From Siphonodentalium dalli (lineage: Eukaryota > Mollusca > Scaphopoda > Gadilida > Siphonodentaliidae), in NCBI GenBank assembly GCA_032622095.1, contig CP136064.1, forward strand, positions 3,156,280 through 3,220,279: DNA of 64,000 nt, written 5' to 3'. The position numbers and the translations under genes are program-made. The notes below the pieces were generated by a model. The model ran no database searches. It was not told the DNA's origin and saw only the letters and a program-made list of their open reading frames with translations. Below, piece after piece: positions 24,198-35,798 of this stretch; within the stretch, counting starts at the first letter, position 1; every line of letters starts with the position of its first letter.

Positions 24198-25098
24198 CGA
24201 TGTATTTGTTACTCTGGTTCAGGGCCATCACCGTTTCGTACTCGGATTATGAGTACGTCGATGTATGTGTTACTCTGGTTCAGGGCCATCACCGTTTCGT
24301 ACTCGGATTATGAGTACGTCGATGTATGTGTTACTCTGGTTCAGGGCCATCACCGTTTCGTACTCGGATTATGAGTACGTCGATGTATGTGTTACTCTCG
24401 TTCAGGGCCATCACCGTTTCGTACTCGGATTATGAGTACGTCGATGTATGTGTTACTCTGGTTCAGGGCCATCACCGTTTCGTACTCGGATTATGAGTAC
24501 GTCGATGTATGTGTTACTCTGGTTCAGGGCCATCACCGTTTCGTACTCGGATTATGAGTACGTCGATGTATGTGTTACTCTGGTTCAGGGCCATCACCGT
24601 TTCGTACTCGGATTATGAGTACGTCGATGTATGTGTTACTCTGGTTCAGGGCCATCACCGTTTCGTACTCGGATTATGAGTACGTCGATGTATGTGTTAC
24701 TCTGGTTCAGGGCCATCACCGTTTCGTACTCGGATTATGAGTACGTCGATGTATGTGTTACTCTCGTTCAGGGCCATCACCGTTTCGTACTCGGATTATG
24801 AGTACGTCGATGTATGTGTTACTCTGGTTCAGGGCCATCACCGTTTCGTACTCGGATTATGAGTACGTCGATGTATGTGTTACTCTGGTTCAGGGCCATC
24901 ACCGTTTCGTACTCGGATTATGAGTACGTCGATGTATGTGTTACTCTGGTTCAGGGCCATCACCGTTTCGTACTCGGATTATGAGTACGTCGATGTATGT
25001 GTTACTCTGGTTCAGGGCCATCACCGTTTCGTACTCGGATTATGAGTACGTCGATGTATGTGTTACTCTGGTTCAGGGCCATCACCGATTCGTACTGT
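24198..25098. repeat. 61-bp minisatellite, about 15 copies
   Basis: The unit holds GTTACTCTGGTTCAGGGCC and GTACTCGGATTATGAGTAC, the second being an imperfect palindrome (GTACTC/GAGTAC). The period is 61 bp, so the reading frame changes each copy; the 65- and 67-codon frames are read-through. Two copies have CTCTCG in place of CTCTGG. Confidence 0.97.
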
Positions 25099-25645
25099 TC
25101 ACTTTGGATCAATGGCTGTACCCATTGATATGACACCGTATGACGCCAGGTGTGTGTTGTGCCACATTCGAACTTTTTAAATGGAAATAATGATTTAATG
25201 GACATTGAATGATTGATTATAAAATAAACAAGTTAAATAGTACTTGGTTTATGTATATATTCATCAGTGAAGAGGTAATTGAATAGCTAGATGAGTCGAA
25301 AAAGGACGCAGAAATTGCACTGCCACTGGACCGTGGAGGGTCCGTGACTACGGTCCCCTGAGACCACCCACCGGTTTCACTCCGAGACAACCCACTCGGG
25401 TACAACCCACCCGCCTAAATTTATTTATAGGTAATTATGGGCTAATAAGGGGTTGTGAGGGGATCATGAGATGTTTGTTTAATGAAACTGTGTTGTTCTT
25501 TATAGATTTTTATTTGATGTAACAATAAATATAATATAATATAACTTATGAACACAAAAATGTAATATAATAATATGTTTATTCAAGTTGAATAAACGAA
25601 GTTTAAAAACAAAATTTAAAAACGGAATGGACGGAACGAAGTATA

Positions 25646-25823
25646 CAGTAATGTCCAAAGTAATTGACCACTTAACAACTGCAGAATTATGGGTAATTTT
25701 CCAGGATCTAGTCGGAAATATGGCTTGTTAATATTTATCGGAAAGCCATACTTCCGACTAAATCCTGAAAAATTACACATAATTCTGCTGTGGTTAAGTG
25801 GTCAATTACTTTGGGAATTACTT
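25646..25823. mobile_element. Tc1/mariner-like foldback MITE
   Basis: About 178 bp, present in copy 1 of the segmental duplication and absent from copy 2, so it inserted after the duplication. Left end is CAGTAATGTCCAAAGTAATT, preceded by TA; the right end read inward gives AAGTAATTCCCAAAGTAATT. The arms continue with GACCACTTAAC and CAGAATTATG. A TA target and CAGT-type ends suggest Tc1/mariner; the right TA is not visible. Confidence 0.7.
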
Positions 25824-27009
25824 TTTCGTTTAATGAACGAAGAACGAAGTTTAATGAACGAAGAACGAAGTTTAATGAACGAAGTTTAATAAGGAAGTTT
25901 TGAAACGAATTAACGTGTAATGAACGTACCGTTTGATATTTTGATGGAGATTATTTTGGAGATTTAGTTTTGCGTTTTTGTTTTGTTTTGATTGTGTGAC
26001 GCATAATTGACATCTTGTGAAGATTAGATGTATTTGATATGATTTATAGAAACTGTGGAGAGTGACACAGATAATACATACCATTGACCGCAGGGACGTA
26101 TTTCCCGCAGTCACATTCTTCCAAAAAGGCATCTTACTTTCTCGTCAATCATGGTTTACAAACAATAAATACATGTACGCATACATGTGAAATTCCGCGC
26201 GATTTAAAACATATCGGCAAGATAAATTTGTAAACGAGAATCCGATTAGTGCATGTACTCAGGAGATGTCATTTGATTGGTCTAAATATAACAACACAAA
26301 TTTAGTTATAAGACCACAGTATTGGATTCAACCCGATTCTCTTTCACGGGTCGATGGTGGGAAATTAAATGATGGATTATCTCTTTAAATAACAAATTTT
26401 AAATAGTTGCGTGGGTATAAAATAATAAATATGGACTGAGGACCCCTGTCCGGAATGGCTTCTATCAATTAATATTGATTTTATTTCGAATATTTTATTG
26501 GGACCGTTTTTTTGTCTATTTTTAGAACAAACCATTCGGGTGATAGCATATAGCAATATAGAGCATTAGACTTTTCCCATGCCTACGTACCGAACGTCAA
26601 ATGCCCCAGATTTAATGGTTGTATCGTTTTATTCCATAGTTAGATAATGAGTATAATTAATGTTTATTTGTGACAAAATTACAACATAAAAATTCTTCTG
26701 GTCTCTGTTAAGAGTAACCACTATTGTTCGTTAGCTAAACAACCACACCTTTTAGACCAGAAAATATTTGAAATAAAATGAATATTAATCGATTGAAGCA
26801 TTTCTGGACAGGAGTCTTTGACTCAGATCTAATATTTTATACCCTGGTAACTATATAATACATGTTTACAAAGAGATAATCCAACTTTAACTAAAATTCA
26901 GCAGGATTTCGTCAACATTTAAATAAATACATGTCGACTATATAGCACTAAGTAATTGTTCTGTAGAGTGTGTGTTATGTTTACACGATTCTGTATATAG
27001 TATTTGCAA

Positions 27010-27440
<431 letters not shown>

Positions 27441-27441
27441 C

Positions 27442-28599
27442 TTATGATTCGTCAGGCCGCTTGATTTGATGTATGGTTTTCTTATGGCTGGTCACATGGC
27501 CTGATGTAGTGAATAATTTCTCACATATATCGCACTGATACGGTCGATCTCCAGTGTGAATTCTCTTATGCGTCGTCAGGGCACCCGCTGTGGTGAATGC
27601 TTTCTCGCAAATATCGCACTGATACGGTCGATCGCCAGAGTGGATTCTCATGTGTGTAGTCAAATGTGCTGACTGGGTGAATGATTTTTGACATGTATCA
27701 CATTTATATGGGCGGTTGTCGAAGTGGATTCTCTTATGCTTCACCAGGGCGCATGCTTGGGTGAATGGTTTTCCACAAATATCACACTGATACGGTCGTT
27801 CGCCAGAGTGGGTTCTCATGTGTTCAGTCAAATTTCCTGACGTGGTGAATGATTTTTGACATATATCACATTTATATGGGCGGTTGTCGAAGTGGATTAT
27901 CTTATGCTTCGTCATGTTGCTTGCTAGAGTGAATGCTTTCTCGCAAATATCGCACTGATACGGTCGTTCGTCAGAGTGGATTCTCATGTGTCCAGTCAAA
28001 TTTCCTGACGTGGTGAATGATTTCTCACATATATCGCACTGATATGGTCGATAGCCAGTGTGTATTCTCTTGTGTAAAGTCAAATATCCTGACGTGCTGA
28101 ATGATTTCTCGCAAATATCACATTTATACGGGCGGTCGTCGAAGTGGATTCTCTTATGCGTCGCCATGTTGCTTGCTAGAGTGAATGATTTCACACATAT
28201 ATCACACTGATACGGTCGATCGCCAGAGTGGATTCTCATGTGTGTAGTCAAATGTCCTGACTGGGTGAATGGTTTTTGACAAATATCACATTTATACGGG
28301 CGGTTGTCGAAGTGGATTCTCTTATGCGTCGCCAGGTTGCTTGCTTGATTGAATGCTTTCTCGCATATATCACACTGATATGGTCGATCACCAGAGTGGA
28401 TTCTCATGTGTGCAGTCAAATGTGCTGACTGGGTGAATGATTTTTGACATATATCACATTTATACGGGCGATCTCCGGTGTGCATTCTCTTGTGTGTCGT
28501 CAGGTTGAATGAATGAGTGAATGATTTCTCGCATATATCACACTGATACGGTCGATCGCCTGTGTGAATTATCTTGTGTGAAGTCAAATCTCCTGACAT
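27442..28599 (-). CDS. C2H2 zinc-finger protein, 13 complete fingers
   Basis: 385 codons, uninterrupted, ending IHQIKRPDES. After a partial first finger (MSGDLTSHKIIH) come 13 complete C2H2 fingers of the form CDICxKxF-x5-L/M/V-x2-H-x3/4-H; the last has HKKTIH. Such proteins bind DNA in the nucleus. Predicted contact residues (-1,2,3,6) run HFNT, QAHA, QSNT, QGHT, LSNT, TGYL, TGNG, LSNK, TGNE, QCAK, QAHT, TGAT, TGHS. Linkers are unusual: instead of TGEKPY they are TGDRPY, SGDRPY or FDNRPY, partly alternating, which indicates growth by two-finger units. No KRAB, SCAN or BTB domain is seen. The ATG lies inside a finger; TCATTCAG just upstream could be a splice acceptor, so earlier exons are possible. 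Neighbours are its own decayed copies. Confidence 0.85.
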   Translation of the reverse strand: MSGDLTSHKIIHTGDRPYQCDICEKSFTHSFNLTTHKRMHTGDRPYKCDICQKSFTQSAHLTAHMRIHSGDRPYQCDICEKAFNQASNLATHKRIHFDNRPYKCDICQKPFTQSGHLTTHMRIHSGDRPYQCDICVKSFTLASNMATHKRIHFDDRPYKCDICEKSFSTSGYLTLHKRIHTGYRPYQCDICEKSFTTSGNLTGHMRIHSDERPYQCDICEKAFTLASNMTKHKIIHFDNRPYKCDICQKSFTTSGNLTEHMRTHSGERPYQCDICGKPFTQACALVKHKRIHFDNRPYKCDTCQKSFTQSAHLTTHMRIHSGDRPYQCDICEKAFTTAGALTTHKRIHTGDRPYQCDICEKLFTTSGHVTSHKKTIHQIKRPDES

Positions 28600-29462
28600 T
28601 CTGAATGATTTTTTAAAACAAAAAGAAATATTTGGTCACAGATACCGGTAAGTGACTACAAAGAGTTATGGTCTGTCCAATACGGGAACATTGTTGAACG
28701 TTGTGTTATTTTGGCCATACTGGGTATATAAAATAATTAATGAAGCTAGGCTAAGAGAGATAAGATAAGATAAGATATGTTTTAATTAGTATTTAAAACA
28801 CATATATTGGTGTAGGACAACCTACATGTTTAGATAAAAAAAGGAATTCTCATCGACCTTTTACTGGGCCACTAAAAGTTATTGGTACCCGGTAGTGAAA
28901 AACAATAGATTTCAGAAATCAATATCTGATCACTCTGAACTTTGATGATGGTTTCATCGACTCGAATAAAATGTTTACCCCCCCCCCCCAGCTAAATAAA
29001 TAGTTTGCGAGCGGTAATTCGGATTATGCATTTTTAATTATAGTTTATAATTATAACAAAAGGGGCGTGGGACAAACACTCACTCACATAATTATTATGC
29101 CCCATTTGTAGCAAAGGCCATAAAGGAAACAAACCACTCGACACTCATTATTATCATTTAAATTGACAAAAATTCCCCAAAATGGCATTTTTTATATAAT
29201 CCACAAATATCATTAAAATGGAAAAAACATCCCCCAAAATATTTTTTTAAATAGTCAAGAACAAGGATTCATTGGGCCCTATTTCAGTCGCCAATGTTTT
29301 GTAAATACCTCCATAGGCCCTACTGTCATATGGCTATAAATGTATTGAATTGAATTACTTCAAAAATATCATTTCATAATGCCAGCTCAGTCTTTATGGC
29401 AAACAAATTCCATGCAATGAAAGCTTCACTGATGCATAAAGTAATCTTTTTTAAACGACATA

Positions 29463-29665
29463 AGATATATATATATATTATTTTTGTGGGCCGTTGCAGA
29501 TAGTGTACGAGCGCCTGCGGCGCATAAGATACTATGGGAGGCGGGATGGGGTGGTGGGCGAGCGCTTATATATATTATTTTTGTGGGGCGTTGCAGATGG
29601 TGTACGACCGCCTGCGGTGCATACGATACTATGGGTGGGTGGGCGCTTATATATATTATCTAGTG
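29463..29665. repeat. ~100-bp direct duplication
   Basis: Two adjacent units share TATATATTATTTTTGTGGG, CGTTGCAGAT, GTGTACGA, CGCCTGCGG and GATACTATGGG. Overlapping frames of 63 and 69 codons reflect this duplication. Confidence 0.85.
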
Positions 29666-29839
29666 AGAAGATATTTGAAACATAGAAGACATCCATTTAT
29701 CTTATTATGTAAAAAACAGTGTTGCTCCGTTGCCTTTGGTTAAAGAAATCATTACTATCTGTAGTGTCGCAATTGTATTGGTCCACATGTCATTAATATG
29801 TGTAGAGGCCAGATTATCAAATGAATAGCAACTTAAAAA

Positions 29840-30215
29840 GCTGAATTAACCACCCGAGGTAAAATGCTTTCCCCCAAAGGTAGTTGTCAGATTAACTACC
29901 CATAGGTAGCAAAAATACCAACCATCCACATGAAGTAAAATTAACTATTGGGTAGTTCGCATTCATCTTTCTATCAAAAGTAGTTAAATATTAACCACCT
30001 ATTGGGTAGTTAAAATAGCCCCAAAGGTTGTTAATTTAATTACCCAAGGATTTCATTTAATAAAAACCCAATATAGTTAATTTAACTAGCCAAGGTATTT
30101 CAATTATTAACTACCCACCAGGCAGTAAAATTAACCTCCCGAGATAGTGGGATGAATACGAACTACACAAAGTAGTAAAAATTTATTACTTGTCGGGTTA
30201 ATTTAGCAACTTTGA
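29840..30215. repeat. Degenerate repeat of TTAACTACC / GGTAGTTAA
   Basis: Phrases TTAACTACCC, GGGTAGTTAA and TAGTTAATTTAA recur in both orientations about every 30-50 bp. This looks like an old minisatellite with a palindromic core. Confidence 0.6.
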
Positions 30216-30345
30216 ATTCAGTGTGTCTGACCATGTTGACATTTGGAATACTAGAATACCACACACGTGAAACTAGTATATCCTACATGTACTCTTAGTC
30301 CTAATAGTAATACATGTCATAATATTAAATACTGTGGTGTCGATG

Positions 30346-32990
30346 CCTGCTCGTGACAAAATATTCGAAATCAAATTTCAACGAGTAAGCCAATCCTTGA
30401 GTAAATCGATGTATTTGTTACTCTGGTTCAGGGCCATCACCGTTTCAAACTCGGATCATGAGTACGTCGATGTATTTGTTACTCTGGTTCAGGGCCATCA
30501 CCGTTTCGTACTCGGATTATGAGTACGTCGATGTATTTGTTACTCTGGTTCAGGGCCATCACCGTTTCAAACTCGGATTATGAGTACGTCGATGTATTTG
30601 TTACTCTGGTTCAGGGCCATCACCGTTTCGTACTCGGATTATGAGTACGTCGATGTATTTGTTACTCTGGTTCAGGACCATCACCGTTTCAAACTCGGAT
30701 TATGAGTACGTCGATGTATTTGTTACTCTGGTTCAGGGCCATCACCGTTTCAAACTCGGATTATGAGTATGTCGACTGTTCACTTTGGATCAATGACTGT
30801 ATCCATTGATATGACACCGTGTGACGCCAGGTATGTGTTGTGCCACATTCGAACTTTTTAAATGGAAATAATGATTTAATAGACATTGAATGATTGATTA
30901 TATACATGTAATCAATAAGTTAAATAGTACGTGTTTTATGTATATATTCATCAGTGAAGAGGTAAGTGATAACTGAGATTGAATAGCTAGATGAGTCGAA
31001 AAACGACGAAGAAATTGCACTGCCACTGGACCATGGAGGGTCCGTGACTACCCGCTTCTGAGACGTTTCACTCCGAGACAACCCGCCCGCCTAAAATTAA
31101 TTAGGGGTAATTAGGGGCTAATTATGAGGTGTGAGGGGATTATGAGATGTTTGATTAACGAAACTGGGTTGTTCGTTATTGATTTTTATTTGATGTCACA
31201 ATAAATACACATATAATATAATATAACTTATGAACACAAAATGCAATAACGATAAAATGTTTATTCGAATTTAATGAACGAAGTTTATTAATGAACGAAG
31301 TTTAAAAACAAAAATTATATACGGAATAAACGGAACGAAGTATAATATGAATATTAACGAAGTTTAATGAACGAAGTGAAGTTTTAAAATAAAATTTAAT
31401 AAGGAAGTTTTGAAACGAACGAAACGTGTAATGAACGTCCAGTTCCCGCCGTGGATGACTCAAATAGGACTATCCCTGGACTTGTGACTGAAATTGTGCG
31501 ATTCGAGTTGGAAACATAAAGTATAAACTACATAAAATTCAACTTACCTTTAACTTTAAGTACTAGTACGACATCGCACGTAACATCGCACTGATGTGGA
31601 GAGTAACACGGATGAGACATACCATTGATCACAGAGACGTATTGCCCGTAGCCACATTCTTCCAAAAGGCATCTTACTTTCTCGTCAATCATGGTTTACA
31701 AACATTAAATTTAAATACATGTACGCATACATGTGAAACTCTGCGCGATTAAAACATATCGGCAAGATAAATTTGTAAACGAGAATACGATTAGTGCATG
31801 TTCTCAGAAGATATCATTTGATTGGTCTAAAATATAGTAACACAAATTTAGTTATAAGACCACACTATTGGATTCAACCCGATTCTCTTTCACGGGTCGA
31901 TGGTGGGAAATTAATGATGGATTATCTCTTTAAATAACACATTTGAAATAGTTGCGTAGGTATAAAATAATAAATATGAACTGGAGACCCATGTCCGGAA
32001 AGGCTTCTATCAATTTATATTGATTTTATTTCGAATATTGTATTGGGACCGTTTATTTGTCTATTTTTAGAACAAACCATTCGGGTGATACCATATATAG
32101 CAATAGAGAGCTTTAGGCTGTTCCTATGGCTACGTATCGAACGTCAAATACCCCAGGTTGAATGGTTGTATTGTTTTATTCCATAGTTATAAGCGATAAT
32201 GAGTATAATTAATGTTTATTTGTGACAAAATTACACCATAAAATTTCTGGTCTCTGTTAACAGTATAACCACTATTGTTCGTTAGCTAAACAACCACATC
32301 TTTTTAGACCAGAAAATATTCGAAATAAAATGAATATTAATCGATAGAAGCGTTTCCGGACAGGAGTCTTCGATTCAGATCAAATATTTTATACCCCGGT
32401 AGCTATATAATACATGTTTACAAAGAGATAATCCACCTTTAACTAAAATTCGGTAGGATTTGGTCAAAATTTAACTAAATACATGTCGACTACATAACAT
32501 TAAGTAAGTGATATTTAGAGTGTGTGTTATGTTTACACGATTCCCTATACCATAGTATTTGCAAAATCAAGAGAAGACATACATTGTCATCAGTTACGGT
32601 CGTTCACCAATGTGAATCTTTTTGTGCGCAGTCACGTTTGCCGACAGCAGAAATGATTTGTCACAAACATCACATCTATACGGTCGATCACCAGTGTGAA
32701 TTAACTTATGCCTGGCCAGGGCGCCCACTGTAGTCAGTGCTTTTGGGCATATATCGCACTGATACGGACGATCACCTGTGTGAATTCTCTTGTGTCTCGT
32801 CATGTCGCTTGATGTAGTGAATTATTTCTAGCATATATCGCACTGATATGGTCGATCTGCGGTGTGAATTATTTTGTGTGTTGTCAATGGTCCCGACAAG
32901 GTGACTGATTTGTCATAAATATCACATCTAAACGGACGGTCGTCAAAGAGGATTGTTTTATGCTTCGTCAGGTCGCTTGATTGAGTGAAT
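30346..32990. repeat. Segmental duplication, copy 2
   Basis: Matches 24138-27440 with a few percent difference by eye. It has six satellite units instead of about fifteen, lacks the Tc1-like MITE, and ends in a decayed zinc-finger tail. The intact zinc-finger gene lies between the copies. Confidence 0.9.
30407..30774. repeat. 61-bp minisatellite, 6 copies
   Basis: Same unit as at 24.2 kb, but with GTATTTG in place of GTATGTG, and TTTCAAACTCGG alternating with TTTCGTACTCGG. The variants differ from copy 1, so each array was homogenised separately after duplication. Confidence 0.96.
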
Positions 32991-33000
32991 GATTTCTCGG
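32590..33000 (-). pseudogene. Decayed C2H2 zinc-finger tail, copy 2
   Basis: The clean part (32594-32803) reads three finger pieces: TRHKRIH, CDICPKALTTVGALARHK and CDVCDKSFLLSANVTAHK, ending KIHIGERP. Just upstream, CDIC is followed by TAG and then TAA (near 32825-32832). More finger fragments with frame changes reach 33000. It corresponds to the remnant at 27010-27440. The remaining frame is too short and broken to be a working zinc-finger protein. Confidence 0.8.
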
Positions 33001-33004
33001 AAAT

Positions 33005-33225
33005 ATATCATATCTATGATCGAAATACACCCAAGCAGATGTCTGCTCGGAATATGGAGATATCTCCTTGAAATAGTTTTCAAGCAGATATCTCCATAAT
33101 CTGAGCAGATATCTGCTTGGATCCAATGAGATATCTCCTTGAACATATTTCAAGGAGATATCTCCATAATGCGAGCAGATTTCTGCTTGGATCCAAGGAG
33201 ATATCTCCGAATGGCGAATATTTGC
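33005..33225. repeat. Cluster of GGAGATATCTCC and AGCAGATATCTGCT palindromes
   Basis: The phrases AGATATCTCC (5-6 times) and GCAGATATCTGCTTGG or close forms alternate with the linkers ATCCAA and TCCATAAT. Both cores are self-complementary. Frames through it are read-through. It joins the zinc-finger remnant on the left and a LINE tail on the right. Confidence 0.8.
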
Positions 33226-33320
33226 AGGGATGGCGCCCCATAGACTGGCTTCATATCGACGCTGGACGGATAGTCAGCGGTATCACCCGCTCTGCTTCGG
33301 ACAACACGGTATTACAATAG

Positions 33321-33630
33321 GTCGGATGGCCATCACTCAATAAACGATGTCAACTACATAAACTGCAGGCACTCTATAAAATAATCAATAAGTTAGCCCC
33401 CTCTTATGTGGCCAATACAGTTCCCCCCAGATCACATGAGATTGCAGATTATAATTAGGGACGCCCTGGTAAATTTTATTCATACTATTGCAATACTGAA
33501 CACTTCAAACAGTCATTTTTTCCAGCGATGGTCATAGATTGGAAAAAGATTCCCAAATTAATCACCGATGCCGATCAATTTTCTACCTTTAAAACCAACT
33601 TGTACCATATAGATCCCACACTCACCCCCC
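33321..33630 (+). pseudogene. C-terminal fragment of a non-LTR reverse transcriptase
   Basis: One plus-strand frame reads VGWPSLNKRC, LHKLQALYKIINKLAPSYV, then (after an in-frame TAG at 33457-33459) FKQSFFPAMVIDWKKIPK and FSTFKTNLYHI. The order GWPSL, LYKIIN, SFFP, DWK and FK is typical of the end of CR1/L2/jockey-type ORF2. One stop plus loss of everything upstream make it a dead 5'-truncated copy. It is followed directly by a G/C-rich tandem array, which may be its expanded 3' end. It is not the 3' end of the LINE at the left edge as far as can be judged, since the two do not overlap. Confidence 0.75.
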
Positions 33631-33654
33631 CATCTGCATTTCATCCCTTCGGGG

Positions 33655-34868
33655 TGGCACCCTCGGGGTGATGGGTGGAAGTCGGGGTGTTTCTAGGTTG
33701 TATTTGGGGCCGGCCACCCACCGATGCCGTCAAATCGGTCGAAATCCTTACCGTTCTCGAAAATGGTCCATACCCCGTTTTCACCCCCTCGGTGTTGTAC
33801 CCTCGGGGCGATGGATGGGGGTGGGGGTCGGGTGTTTCTAGGTGGTATTTGGGGCCGGCCACCCACCCATGCCGTCAAATCGGTCGAAATCCTTACCGTT
33901 CTCGAAATGGTCCATACCCCATTTTCACCCCCTCGGGATGGCACCCCGGGGGTGATGTGTGGGGGATCGGGGTGTTTCTAAGTGGTATTTGGGTCCGGGC
34001 ACCCACCCATGCCGTCAAATCGGTCGAAATCATTACCGTTCTCGAAAATGGTCCATACCCCATTTTCATCCCTTCGGGGTGGCACCCCCGGGGGTAATGG
34101 GTAGGGGGGGGTCCGGTGTTTCTAGGTGGTATTATGGGCCGCCACCCACCCATGCCGTTAAATCGGTCGAAATCCTTTCCGTTCTCGAAAATGGTCCATA
34201 TCCCATTTTCACCCCTCGGGGTGGGACCCTTCGGGGGTGATGTGTGGGGTTTCGGAGTGTTTGTATGTGGTATTTGGGGCCGGCCACACACCCATGCCGT
34301 CAAATCGGTCGAAATCCTTACCGTTCTCGAAAATGGTCCATACCCCATTTCACCCCCTCGGGGTGGCACCCCCAGGGGTGATGAGTGGGGGGTCGGAGTG
34401 TTTCTAGGTGGGATTTGGGGCCAGCCACCCACCCACCATGTCAAATCGGTCGAAATCCTTACCGTTCTCGAAAAGGGTCCATACCCCATTTTCACCCCCT
34501 AGGGTGGACCCCCCGGGGGTGATGGGTGGGGGGGGGGGGGTCGGGGTGTTTCTAGGTGGTATTTGGGGCCGGCCACCACCCATACCATCAAATTGGTCGA
34601 AATTCTTACCGTTCTCGAAAATGGTCCTTACCCCATTTTCACCCCCTTGGGTGGCACCCCCTGGGGGTGATGGGTGCGGGTCGGGATGTTTCTATGTGGT
34701 ATTTGGGGCCGGCCACCCACCCATGCCGTCAAGTCGGTCGAAATCCTTACTGTTCTCGAAAATGGTCCATACCCCATTTTCACCCCCTCGGGGGTGATTG
34801 GTGGGGGGTCAGGGTGTTTCTAGGTGGTATTTGGGGCCGGCCACACACACATGCCGTCAAATCTGTCG
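33655..34868. repeat. ~140-bp G/C-rich tandem array, 8-9 copies
   Basis: Each unit holds TCGGGGTGTTTCTAGGTGG, ATTTGGGGCCGGCCACCC, AAATCGGTCGAAATCC and CGTTCTCGAAAATGGTCC, with starts near 33688, 33829, 33970, 34116, 34255, 34397, 34546, 34687 and 34818. Several frames of 93-200 codons on both strands are read-through. The G/C content is far above that of the surroundings. Confidence 0.95.
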
Positions 34869-35628
34869 AAAGCGACATTTAAAAAAATAAGGAATAAGGA
34901 AAAGGGAATAAGTTCCAAAAGTCATGTTCGTATTTATGTAATGAATACTTTTAAACGTTATAATCTAAATCAAATTCCAAATAAAGTAATTTCCTTCATA
35001 CTTATGTTGTAAATTGTCCTAAGAATTGTTTTTGTTTTAAATCTATGTGTGATATCACACTCTGACAGCAAGGATGCTAGTGGTATCTTTTATTTAAATT
35101 GGTGACAAGTTTAATAAATGTTATGTCTTGCTCTGATATTTCATTTATTATAGTACAAAGTGATATAATTTATATTGAATCCACAGAAGTTCTGTGATTG
35201 AATCATGTTAACCCTTAAACAGTCTGTGGTGAAGCATTGCTGGGAGCAGCTACCTGGTGATTAATACCATTCTCAAATTCTATGTATATACATGTAATTC
35301 CAAAATGTCGTACATTACTTTTAAAGTATTTTTTTCCACTATTGGGCTATGAACAACGTTTGCAAAGATAACTGCCAATCAGTTGATAAATTGTCAACGA
35401 TTTCTTGACAAAATTTCTCGACAATGCTATCTTTTGCTCATTTTATTCAGTTTTTTGTCTCTCCTGTAAAATTGATTTTTATGCCATACGACCATTTAGA
35501 ATTACACCGACGCATACACTTGATCAATTGATTAGTTTTGCAACCCCAATTGTTAAAATCATGTTTATATTGTGTATGTATTATTGTATACTTAAAGTGT
35601 TTTATTTTCTCTTTTCAGGGATATTTTG
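34869..35628. other. No supported gene
   Basis: AT-rich. A pyrimidine tract and AG at 35610-35628 form a good splice acceptor, treated with the next feature. A 93-codon frame (35405-35686) is hydrophobic but otherwise unremarkable. Confidence 0.3.
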
Positions 35629-35798
35629 GATCTACATCCTACTTATCACACAAACTATATCAACTATCAGAAGTTCAATTCTGTGATCTGACATTTACTG
35701 GTTCTGAAAACATTTTGAAAAGGCATCAGACAATTTCCTTGGACAGGTGTAAAAATAAAATTCACAATCAGAGATTAAATGGAACTGTTGTATCGTGA
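35629..35798 (+). other. Candidate terminal exon (unrecognised)
   Basis: After TTTATTTTCTCTTTTCAG, an ideal acceptor, the frame reads GYFGSTSYLSHKLYQLS, EVQFCDLTFTGSEN and ILKRHQTISL and stops at TGA. The composition looks more protein-like than its surroundings, but I recognise no domain and no upstream exon. AATAAA occurs at about 36407. Chance is a fair alternative. Confidence 0.2.

Larger units (their letters stand above)
28600..30345. other. No gene; upstream region of the zinc-finger gene
   Basis: AT-rich, with a GATAA run at 28760 and a C run at 28978. Two small repeats are listed separately. I see no conserved upstream exon of the zinc-finger gene, though one could be hidden. Confidence 0.35.

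Noticed and set aside
22627-25098. CRISPR-like arrays
   Set aside because: Repeats are directly adjacent without unique spacers, the context is eukaryotic, and no cas-type gene is present.
33675-34797. Several proline/glycine-rich frames of 83-200 codons on both strands
   Set aside because: All follow the 140-bp tandem array and exist on both strands and in several frames; high G/C makes stops rare.
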